64,000 nucleotides of DNA, taken from positions 62,001-126,000 of the forward strand of contig NZ_BDQK01000017.1 of assembly GCF_003864295.1 (NCBI RefSeq), in the 5' to 3' direction. The stretch comes from Aphanothece sacrum FPU1. GTDB lineage: Bacteria; Cyanobacteriota; Cyanobacteriia; Cyanobacteriales; Microcystaceae. Position numbers and translations under genes: made by a program. The notes under the pieces are model-generated. The model made no database searches, was not told the origin of the DNA, and saw only the letters and a program-made list of their open reading frames with translations. Below, piece by piece: positions 16,362 through 24,500 of the stretch (position 1 is its first letter; each line of letters opens with the position of its first letter).

Positions 16362-16733
16362 ATGGCAAGCGAGTTGAAACCTAATAAATTTATTTCTATG
16401 CAACAAACAGGGGTTTGTGATCAAAAGAAACCAAAATTGATTTCTATTGGTATTACCCCGACAGGTTATATTGCTATTGGGGTGACACCGATGGGGATTA
16501 TTGCTATTGGCATTGTGCCAATGGGAATTATTTCTTTTGGGGCAGTTGCCATGGGAACTATTGCCACAGGGGTAGTGAGTATGGGAATTGCTGCTTTTGG
16601 GGTAGAAACTATGTCTTTATTGAATTTAGGACAATGGCAAGTCGGCCCCGTACAATTGAAGTCAGAACCCCATAATCATCATCATCCGACACAAAAAGAT
16701 TCAACTTCGGATATGCCGGGAATGCACCATTAG
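16362..16733 (+). CDS. Decapeptide-repeat protein with His/Met-rich tail
   Basis: Protein of 123 residues, not assigned. Residues 27-90 are a strict ten-residue repeat: ISIGITPTGY, IAIGVTPMGI, IAIGIVPMGI, ISFGAVAMGT, IATGVVSMGI, AAFGVETMSL, LNLGQWQVGP. Gly recurs at fixed places with alternating hydrophobics, which suits a stacked beta-solenoid or a membrane-inserted sheet. The end is SEPHNHHHPT...MPGMHH, with seven His and two Met within 20 residues, a likely soft-metal (copper, nickel or zinc) site. No signal peptide is evident. The ATG is followed directly by a charged start. It stands alone between long intergenic regions. Confidence 0.65.
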   Translation: MASELKPNKFISMQQTGVCDQKKPKLISIGITPTGYIAIGVTPMGIIAIGIVPMGIISFGAVAMGTIATGVVSMGIAAFGVETMSLLNLGQWQVGPVQLKSEPHNHHHPTQKDSTSDMPGMHH

Positions 16734-17241
16734 TAGTAAAGTTTGTGCTTTATTCATTTTTCTTTCTGGCCCTTAAGAATAAATTGTCGTACAAATTTTT
16801 AGCTTGTAACGGGCAAGATGCCCATTCCACAATTATAATGACCGATAGTTAAGTTTTGTAAATATTAGACATTTTTGCAAAAGGGTCTGCTACTATACAG
16901 ACATAGGCACAAAGAAGCTAATAAAACTTCTGTTAAAGGAATTGATTTTGAGCTAGTGCCACCTGCTCTAATCAACATAATGTCTTTGCACGACGACATC
17001 ATTATAGAGAATTGATGGTATCGCCCCATGACTGTAACTCATGTTCGTTAGGAATGTGTCAGGGTCTGAGCCATAATCAACACCTGAGTCGGCGAAAGGA
17101 TGTCGCAAACGTAGTTAAGCCATTGTGAGATCGGTGTCCACCTTTAGTTATTTTTTGGCTAATTCTTTTCAAATTTTAGGAGTCCATATCCTTTGTACAC
17201 TGATTAACCCGCCTCCGCAGGCGGGTGAATTATGCTGTAGA
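16734..17241. other. 508-base gap, possible non-coding RNA
   Basis: No credible ORF. It contains an ACGGGCAAGATGCCC repeat (16806-16820), an AT-rich promoter-like patch with TGCTACTATACAG (16888-16900), then about 250 bases of mixed composition unlike the surrounding AT-rich spacers, including short stems such as CATCA/TGATG (16998-17018) and GCGA/TCGC near 17092-17106, and finally TTATTTTTTGG (17148-17158). A structured RNA transcribed rightward is possible but not shown. The hairpin ACCCGCCT ccgc AGGCGGGT (17207-17226) lies at the end of the next minus-strand gene. Confidence 0.3.
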
Positions 17242-18195
17242 CTATTTTGATTTAAACCATTGTTGAATTGAGTTAATTCGTTCTGCTTGGCGTTGAGAAC
17301 GAATGATATACTGTTCATAAGCCCCATTGAGACGGGCGGTGATTTGATGAGCGAGGGGATGTAAAGTAAGATCAGGATGCCAGAGACGAAGGAGATTTTT
17401 ATAAGCTTGTTCTACTTTAAACGGGGAAGAAAAGGCGGTAATTCCCAAAACTTTCCACCAGGGTGAGGACACATCAAAAAAATCCTGATTAATAGGGGGG
17501 GAGTTTTCAGTAAATAACCATTGTAACCTATCCCAAGGTGTTCGGTAACATATGAGATAAATAGCCTTCATAGAAGCTAAGCCTAGTTTTTGAGTGGCTT
17601 GTTGATGCCACTTTTGGAAAGCACATAAATTAGCCCAAGTCCAAACAATAGGGTTATCTTGGGCTAAAGATTCTAAAACGCCCTTTATTATGGGTTGAGG
17701 TTCAGGTAAAGTCAGTAATAAGGATAATTCTGGGTTAACTTGATCAGATAAAAGCTGATACTTCCATTCCCAGTAGTTAACCCCTGGTTGGGCTAAATTT
17801 TTCCGATAAAAAGCAAGCCAACCTACTTGCCAAATACAAGCAAATGGGGTTACTAAAGAATAATATTGCCCGTTTAAACGACTTTGGGGGATATCTTCTA
17901 AAAGACAAGCCAAAGGAGTGAGTAAAGGGGTTGCTAAGGGGTAAAATTGCCCTGTTAAATAACTTTGAGGGATATCTTCTAAAAGACAAGCCAAAGGAAT
18001 GAGTAAAGGAGTTGCTAAAGGACAAGATTGCCCTGTTAAATAATTTTCAGGGATATCTTCCAAAAGACAAGCAAGAGGAATAGATGGCCACTGACGGGGT
18101 TTATAAGGAGAAAATAGCAAACAGATACAACAGAAAAGCAGGCAAAATAGAAGTGTAGGAACCAGGTAATCATTGATAACAGCCAGTAATTCCAT
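17242..18195 (-). CDS. J-domain membrane protein with a 27-residue triple repeat
   Basis: Protein of 317 residues from the ATG at 18195 (MELLAVINDYLVPTLLFCLLF); the longer frame starts at a TTG. An N-terminal hydrophobic segment is followed by three tandem 27-residue units beginning (I/T)PLACLLEDIP (17842-18081), a central region, and a C-terminal J-domain: PWWKVLGI...AYKNLLRLWHPD with the essential HPD, then ITARLNGAYEQ. It probably recruits a DnaK-type chaperone to a membrane. The repeats are near-identical at DNA level, so copy number may vary. It lies just downstream of the small gene at 18254 and may share its transcript. Confidence 0.7.
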   Translation of the reverse strand: MELLAVINDYLVPTLLFCLLFCCICLLFSPYKPRQWPSIPLACLLEDIPENYLTGQSCPLATPLLIPLACLLEDIPQSYLTGQFYPLATPLLTPLACLLEDIPQSRLNGQYYSLVTPFACIWQVGWLAFYRKNLAQPGVNYWEWKYQLLSDQVNPELSLLLTLPEPQPIIKGVLESLAQDNPIVWTWANLCAFQKWHQQATQKLGLASMKAIYLICYRTPWDRLQWLFTENSPPINQDFFDVSSPWWKVLGITAFSSPFKVEQAYKNLLRLWHPDLTLHPLAHQITARLNGAYEQYIIRSQRQAERINSIQQWFKSK

Positions 18196-18253
18196 GGAAA
18201 CAATGACTAAAGAGCAATACAAAACATATTACACCAGTAACACGAAAGACGAT

Positions 18254-18586
18254 TTAACTGTTTCTCGCGTCAACCCGCAACCGATTTAATTCTTCCACTA
18301 ATGCCGGTAGATTGGCTTTAGATTCTTTATTTAATGCGTTTCTGCTACTTATCCACTCCATAAGTAATTGTTCTTCTTCTTTTTCATCTCCTAAATCCAT
18401 GGACATAAACCGATAAAAGTAGGGAATATCAAACTCAAGATAATGACTAATAATATCAAAAGGTGCAACAGTCCAATCAATCTGCCAAACTTGTTTTGTT
18501 AGACCTAGAATAACTTTGGCTACAGAGTTGCCTTCATGTTTTGCTATAGCAGCATCCAGTGCTTCAATTAACTTTTGTTTATCCAT
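18254..18586 (-). CDS. Conserved small acidic protein, unrecognised
   Basis: Soluble protein of 110 residues (MDKQKLIEALDAAIAKHEGN...). The pattern is mostly alpha-helical, with an aromatic-rich centre (FDIISHYLEFDIPYFYRFM), an acidic EKEEEQ stretch and a C-terminal helix (LPALVEELNRLRVDAR). There are no membrane segments or known motifs. A GGAG lies about ten bases upstream of the ATG. It is followed after 58 bases by the J-domain gene on the same strand, so a joint transcript is plausible. Confidence 0.6.
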   Translation of the reverse strand: MDKQKLIEALDAAIAKHEGNSVAKVILGLTKQVWQIDWTVAPFDIISHYLEFDIPYFYRFMSMDLGDEKEEEQLLMEWISSRNALNKESKANLPALVEELNRLRVDARNS

Positions 18587-18710
18587 ACAAGCTCCAGAGG
18601 GATTACTCCTACTATTTGACTATATAACCGGCCTCAATAGGTTATTTGGTTTATGTAACTTTACAAACTGTATAATTACTACAAATCTAACTCATTAGGT
18701 TATGCTTAGC

Positions 18711-19403
18711 TTAAGTTAAGAGTTCAGTGACTCTTTCTAACTCTAAATCTGAAAAATAATCAATAGCCCAATTGGAAATTCTTTGCATAAAATGAAAGGG
18801 ATAAGTATTAGCAATACCTACTACTTGCATTCCGGCCCGTTTGGCCGCTTCAATGCCGGCCGGTGTATCCTCAATCACTAAACAATCTGTGGTTTTTAAG
18901 AATAGATTACTATCTAATTTATTTAAACGTTCAACCGCTAATAAATAGCCATCGGGATCAGGTTTACTGCCCTTAATCTCATTCCCAGCTACAATCACAT
19001 CAAATTCTGATAAAATCCCGGCTTTATTTAGAATAAATAAAACTTCATCATGTAAAGAACCTGTGACTAAACCAATGAGTAATTGTCGCTGTTTAATTTG
19101 TAAGATAAACTCATTTAATCCTGAATAAATTGGTAATTTCTCTAAACTTTCTATGCGTTTTCGATAAGCTTGATGTTTAGCTTCAATTAATTTTTTTAGA
19201 TATTCTTCGGAAACAAATCTACCTCGACGAGATAAAATATTCTGAAGACAAGCCCGATCACTTCTTCCTAAACATAATTGTTGATAGTCAGAGGTATCAG
19301 GGCGTAAATTTTCCCTTAATAAAATATCATTAATTAATTCCCGATGAATTGCTTCATCGTTAATGATCACGCCATTAAAATCAAACAAAATTGCTTTTAA
19401 CAT
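18711..19403 (-). CDS. HAD-family hydrolase (phosphoglucomutase/phosphatase-like)
   Basis: HAD hydrolase of 230 residues with the cap type of beta-phosphoglucomutase-like enzymes. Motif I is ILFDFNGVI: the nucleophile Asp8 is present but the second acid, normally Asp, is Asn10. Motif II is GLVTGS, motif III the Lys in NEIKGSKPDPDGYL, motif IV VIEDTPAGIEAAKRAGM. The usual reaction is phosphate-ester hydrolysis or transfer on small sugars. Without the second Asp acid/base, activity may be weakened or specialised. It sits 28 bases downstream of panD on the same strand, probably one operon. Confidence 0.82.
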   Translation of the reverse strand: MLKAILFDFNGVIINDEAIHRELINDILLRENLRPDTSDYQQLCLGRSDRACLQNILSRRGRFVSEEYLKKLIEAKHQAYRKRIESLEKLPIYSGLNEFILQIKQRQLLIGLVTGSLHDEVLFILNKAGILSEFDVIVAGNEIKGSKPDPDGYLLAVERLNKLDSNLFLKTTDCLVIEDTPAGIEAAKRAGMQVVGIANTYPFHFMQRISNWAIDYFSDLELERVTELLT

Positions 19404-19431
19404 AAGGATTTTATTTAAAGAATAAATTCTC

Positions 19432-19881
19432 TTAAGGTGTCATCATAGGTTTCTCACAAGTTGAAGTGCTATGAAATTCAACATTTTCTCCATTTTGACA
19501 AGGAACTAGGGTTTGTATCAAAAATTCTTGAGTCTGGTTATTTTCATCCGTGACTAAGACTTTGGCCCGGTGTCCATCCCGTAAGACTTCAATGCGATTG
19601 CGTTGTTCATAAGCATAGATAATTAAGCGATCGCCCTTTTTACATAATAAAGCGGCCCCCCCATTAGGGCAAATTTCCCCCGTACCGGACGCACCTGGGA
19701 TAACATAAGTAGAAAAACGATGACCATTGTTGAGATTGATGATATCCACTTCTTCCAGGGGAAGAATGCCTACTTTATCAAGTAAGTCGGGATCAACTGT
19801 GATGCTACCGACATAATTAACATTCGCTTCGGTAACGCTTACTCGATGCAACTTAGCGTGCATTAATCTAATGTAAGTCAA
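19432..19881 (-). CDS. panD: Aspartate 1-decarboxylase
   Basis: Makes beta-alanine from L-aspartate for pantothenate and CoA synthesis. It is a pyruvoyl enzyme made by self-cleavage at Gly25-Ser26 (NYVGSITVD). Other family features are [26 protein letters not shown] and [12 protein letters not shown]-like [13 protein letters not shown]. At 149 residues it is about 20 longer than usual because of a C-terminal tail with two Cys (VPCQNGE...STCEKP). The start could be ATG 19881 or ATG 19863; both leave the fold intact. HAD and panD appear co-transcribed. Confidence 0.94.
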   Translation of the reverse strand: MTYIRLMHAKLHRVSVTEANVNYVGSITVDPDLLDKVGILPLEEVDIINLNNGHRFSTYVIPGASGTGEICPNGGAALLCKKGDRLIIYAYEQRNRIEVLRDGHRAKVLVTDENNQTQEFLIQTLVPCQNGENVEFHSTSTCEKPMMTP

Positions 19882-20001
19882 ATTAGCCTCTATGCTTTAT
19901 ATGTAAGGGTTTTTAAGTTTGAGGTAAAAAGAGGTAAGCATTTAACTTCTGTGTTACTTCGATTACGGTGTTTTGACCGTTATTTATATTTCAGTCATAC
20001 T

Positions 20002-20156
20002 TTATTCTATACCGTCTATCAATCCTTCTATGATGCCATACATAACATTCCCTTGATCGTCATTGCGGAAAATAATTTCTCCGGTTGCTAAAGTTTGTTC
20101 TGGTTGAGATTTAAAGAGTTTGATAGTTTCAACAGGACTTAATATTAATTTAACCT
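20002..20156 (-). pseudogene. Fragment of a CRP/FNR-type cyclic-nucleotide-binding protein
   Basis: The minus frame reads SPVETIKLFKSQPEQ, then ATGEIIFRNDDQGNVMYGII and EGLIDGIE before a stop. This matches the N-terminal beta-roll start of cNMP-binding regulators (the usual EGDxGxxMYxIxxG pattern). There is no start codon, and the rest of the domain and the DNA-binding part are missing. A clear decayed remnant. Confidence 0.6.
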
Positions 20157-20887
20157 AAATAAAAATCTATAGATTCAGTATCAAATTTTACACTATCTTG
20201 ATTAAATTTTACTATTGTTTAAGCTTGGTTTTTGAATGTTACAAATTATGACCAAGCATTTAAAAAAGTTAAAATTAATTCTTAAAAAAAAATTAATAAT
20301 TGAGAAAATAGGAGAAAATAAATGGCAGCTTGATTACTCTGAGTAGAGGAATAACTGTTGTGGTTTAAATCGTCTTGATAAGTCTTTATATATGGGAACT
20401 TTAAGCTAAATTATATTAAGAGCTTGCCTAAGATTATTATCACAGTAAATCCCTGATAGACCTTCACAGATAAGTATTCTAGCTTATTTCCAGTAATTCA
20501 TTAATAGCATTAACCGTTGCATAATTCGGATAGTTGTACGGATAAACTGGCAAAGATTAGAGATAGAATATCGGTAACAATTATGAGAAAATGTTCATTA
20601 TAAACAGATTATAAATAAGCTAATTAACTAAGATGAAAATGTGAGAAGTGTTGAGAGATAAGCGATAGGATTGTCGCTGAATACCTTCCGAAGTGAATCT
20701 ATTTTTTAGTAATTAACTCGCCAGGTTATCTTCGGAATAAATCCCATACTGCGTGAATCGTCAATCGGCTTTATCAGGAAGATAAAGGTAGCTTAGTATC
20801 AATCTAAGACACTAAAATTTATCCTAGATAAAACTAACAGTAAGCTTGTTAATTAATCACTTAATTTGCCACCTTCTCTAAAATGCC
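20157..20887. other. AT-rich gap upstream of cnfR
   Basis: About 730 bases without a credible gene, far longer than typical spacers here. A potential ribosome site GGAGAAAATAA occurs at 20311 but leads only to a three-codon frame (ATGGCAGCTTGA). I looked for NtcA-type GTA-N8-TAC palindromes and found no convincing one. The long leader could carry complex control of cnfR, which would suit a nif activator, but nothing is directly demonstrated. Confidence 0.4.
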
Positions 20888-22489
20888 ATGTCCTACACAA
20901 TTACTGACAGTTGCTCAATTTGTAATACCTGTCAAATTGAATGTCCTACTGGAGCCATTCAACAGAAAGATGGGGTCTATTCCATTGATAAAAAACTCTG
21001 CAATAATTGTGAAGGTTATTATCTAGAACCCCAGTGTATTGTTAAATGTCCTATCAGCACTCCTATCCCGACTCAGGCTAAAAAAGGCAGATATAAAACC
21101 GTGGATAGGAAAGCTACTTCTCCAGACTTATTTGTTAATGGGAAAAATACCCCTTTTGCATCATCAATGGTAATTTGGGAAGCGTGTACTATTTTAAATA
21201 GTGCCGCTATTTTGCCTTGGCAAAAAGATGAAAATGGAGCTTTATTTTATAAAAGATCTGTTAAGCAAGATCAAGGAATGATTGTCTTTCGTTTGAATGA
21301 TAATTTAGACTCCTTATCTTCGGGCCCGATCAATTATTTATCTGACTCATCTAAGTTAGAATCAATTGATATTCGTGCAGCTTGTTTACACCTTATTTAT
21401 GCTGCTTATGCGACCACAGTAGAGCATCCTTGGGAAAAAGAATTTGTTATTAATGATCGACAAATTGAGAAATATTTAGGCTTAGATAAACGTAAAGATC
21501 TCAGCAAAGCGGCTAAGCTTACCCTCATTAAAACCTTAGTTCAACAACCTTGTCAACTTCGGGCAGAAATTAACTGGCCACAGCAAGGAAAACTTAAAGG
21601 TTTTTCGATTTCAGATAGTCCTTTATGGCATCTTCTTGATATTACTCATCACTTCCAAAAAGATGATGATGGTTGTCAACATTTAACAGGTTTAACTTTT
21701 ACATTAAAAGCAGGCCTTTGGGCTAAATTTTTCTTAAATAAAGAAGGGTATCGAGAGCGTATTGCTTTCTATCAATATGGTTCTTTACCTAATTTCTTGT
21801 TAACTACAGTCATGAGTATTTGGCAACAGCATCAAGGTGCAGTGCGTATCATGTTGTGGTTACTCTTTAAAAGTAAAATGGGACGTAAACAATGTATTAC
21901 AGTTCCCACGTTAATGCGAGTTGCTTATGGTCACGAAAAAATGGCTCAAGCTGATGTACAACGAGAACAAAGAAAGCGATTATTACGCGCTTTTGAAAGT
22001 GATCTTGAAGTGCTTAACCATTATGAACTTAAACCTATTTTTGATCCGGTTTCCTATCCTGTTGCTGTTCAACCTTTGTGGGTTAAATTGGCTGATTTGC
22101 CTGACGATGCAGAAGAAGCCTTAGAATTTTGGATTAATGATGGTTCTCAAAAACATCGCTTAACGGATGCTGGTCCTCGTGGTAAATGGACTCAGTTAAT
22201 GAAAGCGCGTATTCTTAATTTTGAATTACCCTCAGAATGGGAAGAACAATTAGCTAAATTTGAGCGTAAAAAACAACGGAAAATAAGTCGTAAAACTACT
22301 TCTAAGAAATTAGCTGAATTATCGTCTGATCAGATTTTGGCCGCTAGACAAAGTCAAGGAATGAGTCAAAGAGCATTAGCTGAAAAATTAGGCAAAAGTC
22401 AAAGTTGGATTCGCGATTTGGAAAATGGCCGCTTTTCTGCTAAACCTGAAGATCGAGCGGTTTTGCAAACTGTTTTAGGACTACATTAA
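20888..22489 (+). CDS. cnfR: CnfR/PatB-type nitrogen-fixation regulator (ferredoxin + HTH)
   Basis: Protein of 533 residues. An N-terminal bacterial-type 2x[4Fe-4S] ferredoxin domain has cysteines at 9, 12, 15, 19 and 38, 41, 50, 54 (CSICNTCQIEC and CNNCEGYYLEPQCIVKC). A long middle region is followed by a basic linker and a C-terminal XRE-type helix-turn-helix (ARQSQGMSQRALAEKLGKSQ, about 480-530). This arrangement and length match PatB of Anabaena and CnfR of Leptolyngbya, known transcriptional activators of nif genes that respond to oxygen through the clusters. No nif gene is in the window, so it acts at a distance. It implies a diazotroph. Confidence 0.88.
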   Translation: MSYTITDSCSICNTCQIECPTGAIQQKDGVYSIDKKLCNNCEGYYLEPQCIVKCPISTPIPTQAKKGRYKTVDRKATSPDLFVNGKNTPFASSMVIWEACTILNSAAILPWQKDENGALFYKRSVKQDQGMIVFRLNDNLDSLSSGPINYLSDSSKLESIDIRAACLHLIYAAYATTVEHPWEKEFVINDRQIEKYLGLDKRKDLSKAAKLTLIKTLVQQPCQLRAEINWPQQGKLKGFSISDSPLWHLLDITHHFQKDDDGCQHLTGLTFTLKAGLWAKFFLNKEGYRERIAFYQYGSLPNFLLTTVMSIWQQHQGAVRIMLWLLFKSKMGRKQCITVPTLMRVAYGHEKMAQADVQREQRKRLLRAFESDLEVLNHYELKPIFDPVSYPVAVQPLWVKLADLPDDAEEALEFWINDGSQKHRLTDAGPRGKWTQLMKARILNFELPSEWEEQLAKFERKKQRKISRKTTSKKLAELSSDQILAARQSQGMSQRALAEKLGKSQSWIRDLENGRFSAKPEDRAVLQTVLGLH

Positions 22490-22492
22490 CAG

Positions 22493-22568
22493 TTAACAGT
22501 TATCAGTTATCAGTTATCAGTAAAGAATAATGTGTTTATCCTTGGTAACTGTTTACTGTTAACTGGTT
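22493..22568. repeat. Short tandem/inverted CAGTTATCAGTT repeat
   Basis: AACAGTTAACAGTTATCAGTTATCAGTTATCAG (units of 10 bases) at 22489-22520 is answered by TAACTGTTTACTGTTAACTGG at 22546-22567, so the region can fold back on itself. Directly after the cnfR stop, it may act as its transcript end. Confidence 0.55.
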
Positions 22569-22767
22569 TAAGGAAGTCAGAAGTCATACCGAGTCCGCTT
22601 TAGTTGGAGTATTTATTTAGGCTCAGATTTTGCACTATTTAATATGTGCAAATAGGGGTAAATAGTTGCAAATAGTAAAATATTTTTAAGGCGCGTCGTA
22701 ACCCACCATCTCAAATATTGTAACTTATTATACATTTTACCCCAAGATATCGGGAGAGCCATTTTAA

Positions 22768-22902
22768 GGCAACAGTTTCTGGAACTATAGCACAAGGTTT
22801 TTCTGTACTAAAAAGACTAAAATGAAAAGAAGCGATCAACAAAAACAACCCTTTAAAAGTCCCTATTATTGGTCGGGTTTCACCTGTCAAGGATTAACTT
22901 AG
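22768..22902 (+). pseudogene. C-terminal remnant of a CHAT-domain protein
   Basis: The frame opens after a stop at 22765 and ends KQPFKSPYYWSGFTCQGLT before a TAG at 22900. PF(K/Q)SPYYWxGF is the typical last strand of caspase-like CHAT domains in cyanobacterial TPR-CHAT proteins. Nothing upstream in any frame continues the domain, so only the last ~20 residues survive. The first ATG is at 22822. Confidence 0.5.
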
Positions 22903-22950
22903 TATTCACAGGCAAGACTGAGATCTTGCACCTGATATTAAAAACCCGAA

Positions 22951-23133
22951 GGACTTAGTATGCTAAACTAATAATGAATAAAAGGCTAAAGCCTTATTCT
23001 ATAAAAACGAGCGTCCGACGAGCGCGGACTGCCATTATAGGTTGCGTAGGCAACCTTTGTTTGTATAGCTTAACTATGAACGAGTTCAAGTCTTTTATTT
23101 GTAATAAATAACCATAACAAATCCAGTATAAGG
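22951..23133 (-). repeat. MITE-1 copy D, upstream of ackA
   Basis: Inverted orientation: TTAGTATGCTAAACTAATAATGAATAAAAGG, AGGCTAAAGCCT, a diverged CGTCCG/CGGACT hairpin, GGTTGC gtag GCAACC, then ATAGCTTAACTATGAACGAG and a degenerate right end AAATCCAGTATAAGG. It ends 12 bases before the ackA start codon, so it forms the ackA 5' leader and may influence its expression. Confidence 0.75.
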
Positions 23134-23145
23134 AATAAAATTAAC

Positions 23146-24375
23146 ATGAAAATTTTAGTTCTTAATGCGGGTTCGAGTACCCAAAAAAGCTGTTTATATA
23201 ACTTATCAGATAATATTTTACCTGACTCTGCTCAAGAAGGGATTTGGGAGGCAAATATTGATTGGACAGTGGCAACAGGACAAGGTATATTAACAGTTAA
23301 ATCTAACAAAAATAAACAAAAAATTACCTTAAACTCTGATGATCGTCGTCAGGGAATTGCTAAAATGCTTGATACTTTAATCTCTGGAGAAACTAAGGTA
23401 ATTGAAACATTAGTAGAGATAAAAATTGTTGGTCATCGAGTAGTTCACGGAGGAACTAATTATACTAAATCTACTCTAATTACTCCAGAAGTTAAAGCAG
23501 AAATTACCCGTCTTATTCCCTTAGCCCCTAATCATAATCCGGCTCATATTGAAGATATAGAAGCCATTGAACAACTATTAGGAAATATACCTCAAGTGGC
23601 AGTATTTGATACGGCATTTCATACAAGTATGCCCTTAGAAACTGTCGCTTATCCTATTCCTTATGAATGGTTAGATAAAGGAATTCGTCGCTATGGTTTT
23701 CATGGAATTAGTCATCAATATTGCGCTCATAGAGCAGCTAAACTATTAAAAAAAACGTTATCTTCTCTAAAATTAATTACCTGTCATTTAGGAAATGGTT
23801 GCTCTTTAACTGCTATTAAAGATGGCATTAGTATCGATACAACTATGGGATTTACTCCCCTTGAAGGGTTAATGATGGGTACTCGTAGCGGTTCTATTGA
23901 TCCGACAATTTTAATATATTTAATGCGAGAATATAACTTAACTGCTGAGGAATTAAACAATCTCCTTAATAAAGAATCAGGCTTTAAAGGAGTGTCAGGA
24001 ATTTCTGCTGATTTAAGAGCTATTCTTCAAGGTATTAATGATGGAAATTATCGCGCAAAATTGGCTTTTGACATGTATATTCATCGTCTGCGATCGCATA
24101 TTGGTGCTATGTTAGCTTCTTTAGGGGGTTTAGATGCTTTAATTTTTACCGCAGGGGTGGGAGAAAATGCCCCTATTGTCAGAGAAAAAGCTTGTAGCGC
24201 GTTTGAATTTTTAGGGTTAAAATTAGATAAGCAAAAAAATGAATCCTCTCCTGTTGATGTCGATATTTCAACCCCAGAATCATCCATCAAAATATTAGTC
24301 ATTCATACAGAAGAAGATTGGGCGATCGCTCAAGACTGTTGGCATTTATTAACAACAGGACTTACGCAACGCTGA
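23146..24375 (+). CDS. ackA: Acetate kinase
   Basis: Interconverts acetate + ATP and acetyl phosphate + ADP. It is 409 residues with the ASKHA fold: MKILVLNAGSSTQKS at the start, GHRVVHGG, VAVFDTAFHTSMP, RYGFHGISHQYC, HLGNGCSLTAIKDG, DTTMGFTPLEGLMMGTRSG and FTAGVGENAP. All catalytic residues (including the Arg in GHRVVHGG, Asp in FDTAFH and Arg in GTRSGS) are there. The last codons, GGACTTACGCAACGCTGA, coincide with the MITE-3 terminal repeat (AGGACTTACGCAA), so the stop is repeat-derived. Its leader is a MITE-1 copy. No pta gene is adjacent. Confidence 0.96.
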   Translation: MKILVLNAGSSTQKSCLYNLSDNILPDSAQEGIWEANIDWTVATGQGILTVKSNKNKQKITLNSDDRRQGIAKMLDTLISGETKVIETLVEIKIVGHRVVHGGTNYTKSTLITPEVKAEITRLIPLAPNHNPAHIEDIEAIEQLLGNIPQVAVFDTAFHTSMPLETVAYPIPYEWLDKGIRRYGFHGISHQYCAHRAAKLLKKTLSSLKLITCHLGNGCSLTAIKDGISIDTTMGFTPLEGLMMGTRSGSIDPTILIYLMREYNLTAEELNNLLNKESGFKGVSGISADLRAILQGINDGNYRAKLAFDMYIHRLRSHIGAMLASLGGLDALIFTAGVGENAPIVREKACSAFEFLGLKLDKQKNESSPVDVDISTPESSIKILVIHTEEDWAIAQDCWHLLTTGLTQR

Positions 24376-24392
24376 CCTTATTTGTATTTTTT

Positions 24393-24420
24393 GTAGGGGT
24401 CAACGGCCGTTGACCCCTAC
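24393..24420. repeat. 28-base perfect palindrome after ackA
   Basis: GTAGGGGTCAACGG followed immediately by its exact reverse complement CCGTTGACCCCTAC, 18 bases after the ackA stop, preceded by a T-rich stretch (TATTTTTTGTAG). It could fold as a loop-poor hairpin acting as a transcript end, or be a site for a dimeric DNA-binding protein. Confidence 0.75.
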
Positions 24421-24485
24421 TATGAACGAGTTAAGATCTATTGTTTATGCTAATTTAGCATAAAATATACTGAAAAACCTATAAT
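24421..24485 (-). repeat. MITE-1 fragment E (one end)
   Basis: TATGAACGAGTTAAGATCTATTG, then GCTAATTTAGCATAA and a degenerate tail. This is the right end of MITE-1 in the inverted orientation, adjoining the 28-base palindrome and ending about 15 bases before the next start codon. Confidence 0.6.
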
Positions 24486-24500
24486 AGTTGAGAAATAAAC

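Noticed and set aside
20500-20887. NtcA-type GTA-N8-TAC site in front of cnfR
   Set aside because: Several GTA or TAC triplets occur but none with the right spacing and a suitably placed -10 box.
22613-22795. 60-codon minus-strand frame
   Set aside because: Low-complexity, no ribosome site, overlaps repeat and CHAT-remnant sequence on the other strand; no conserved-looking features.
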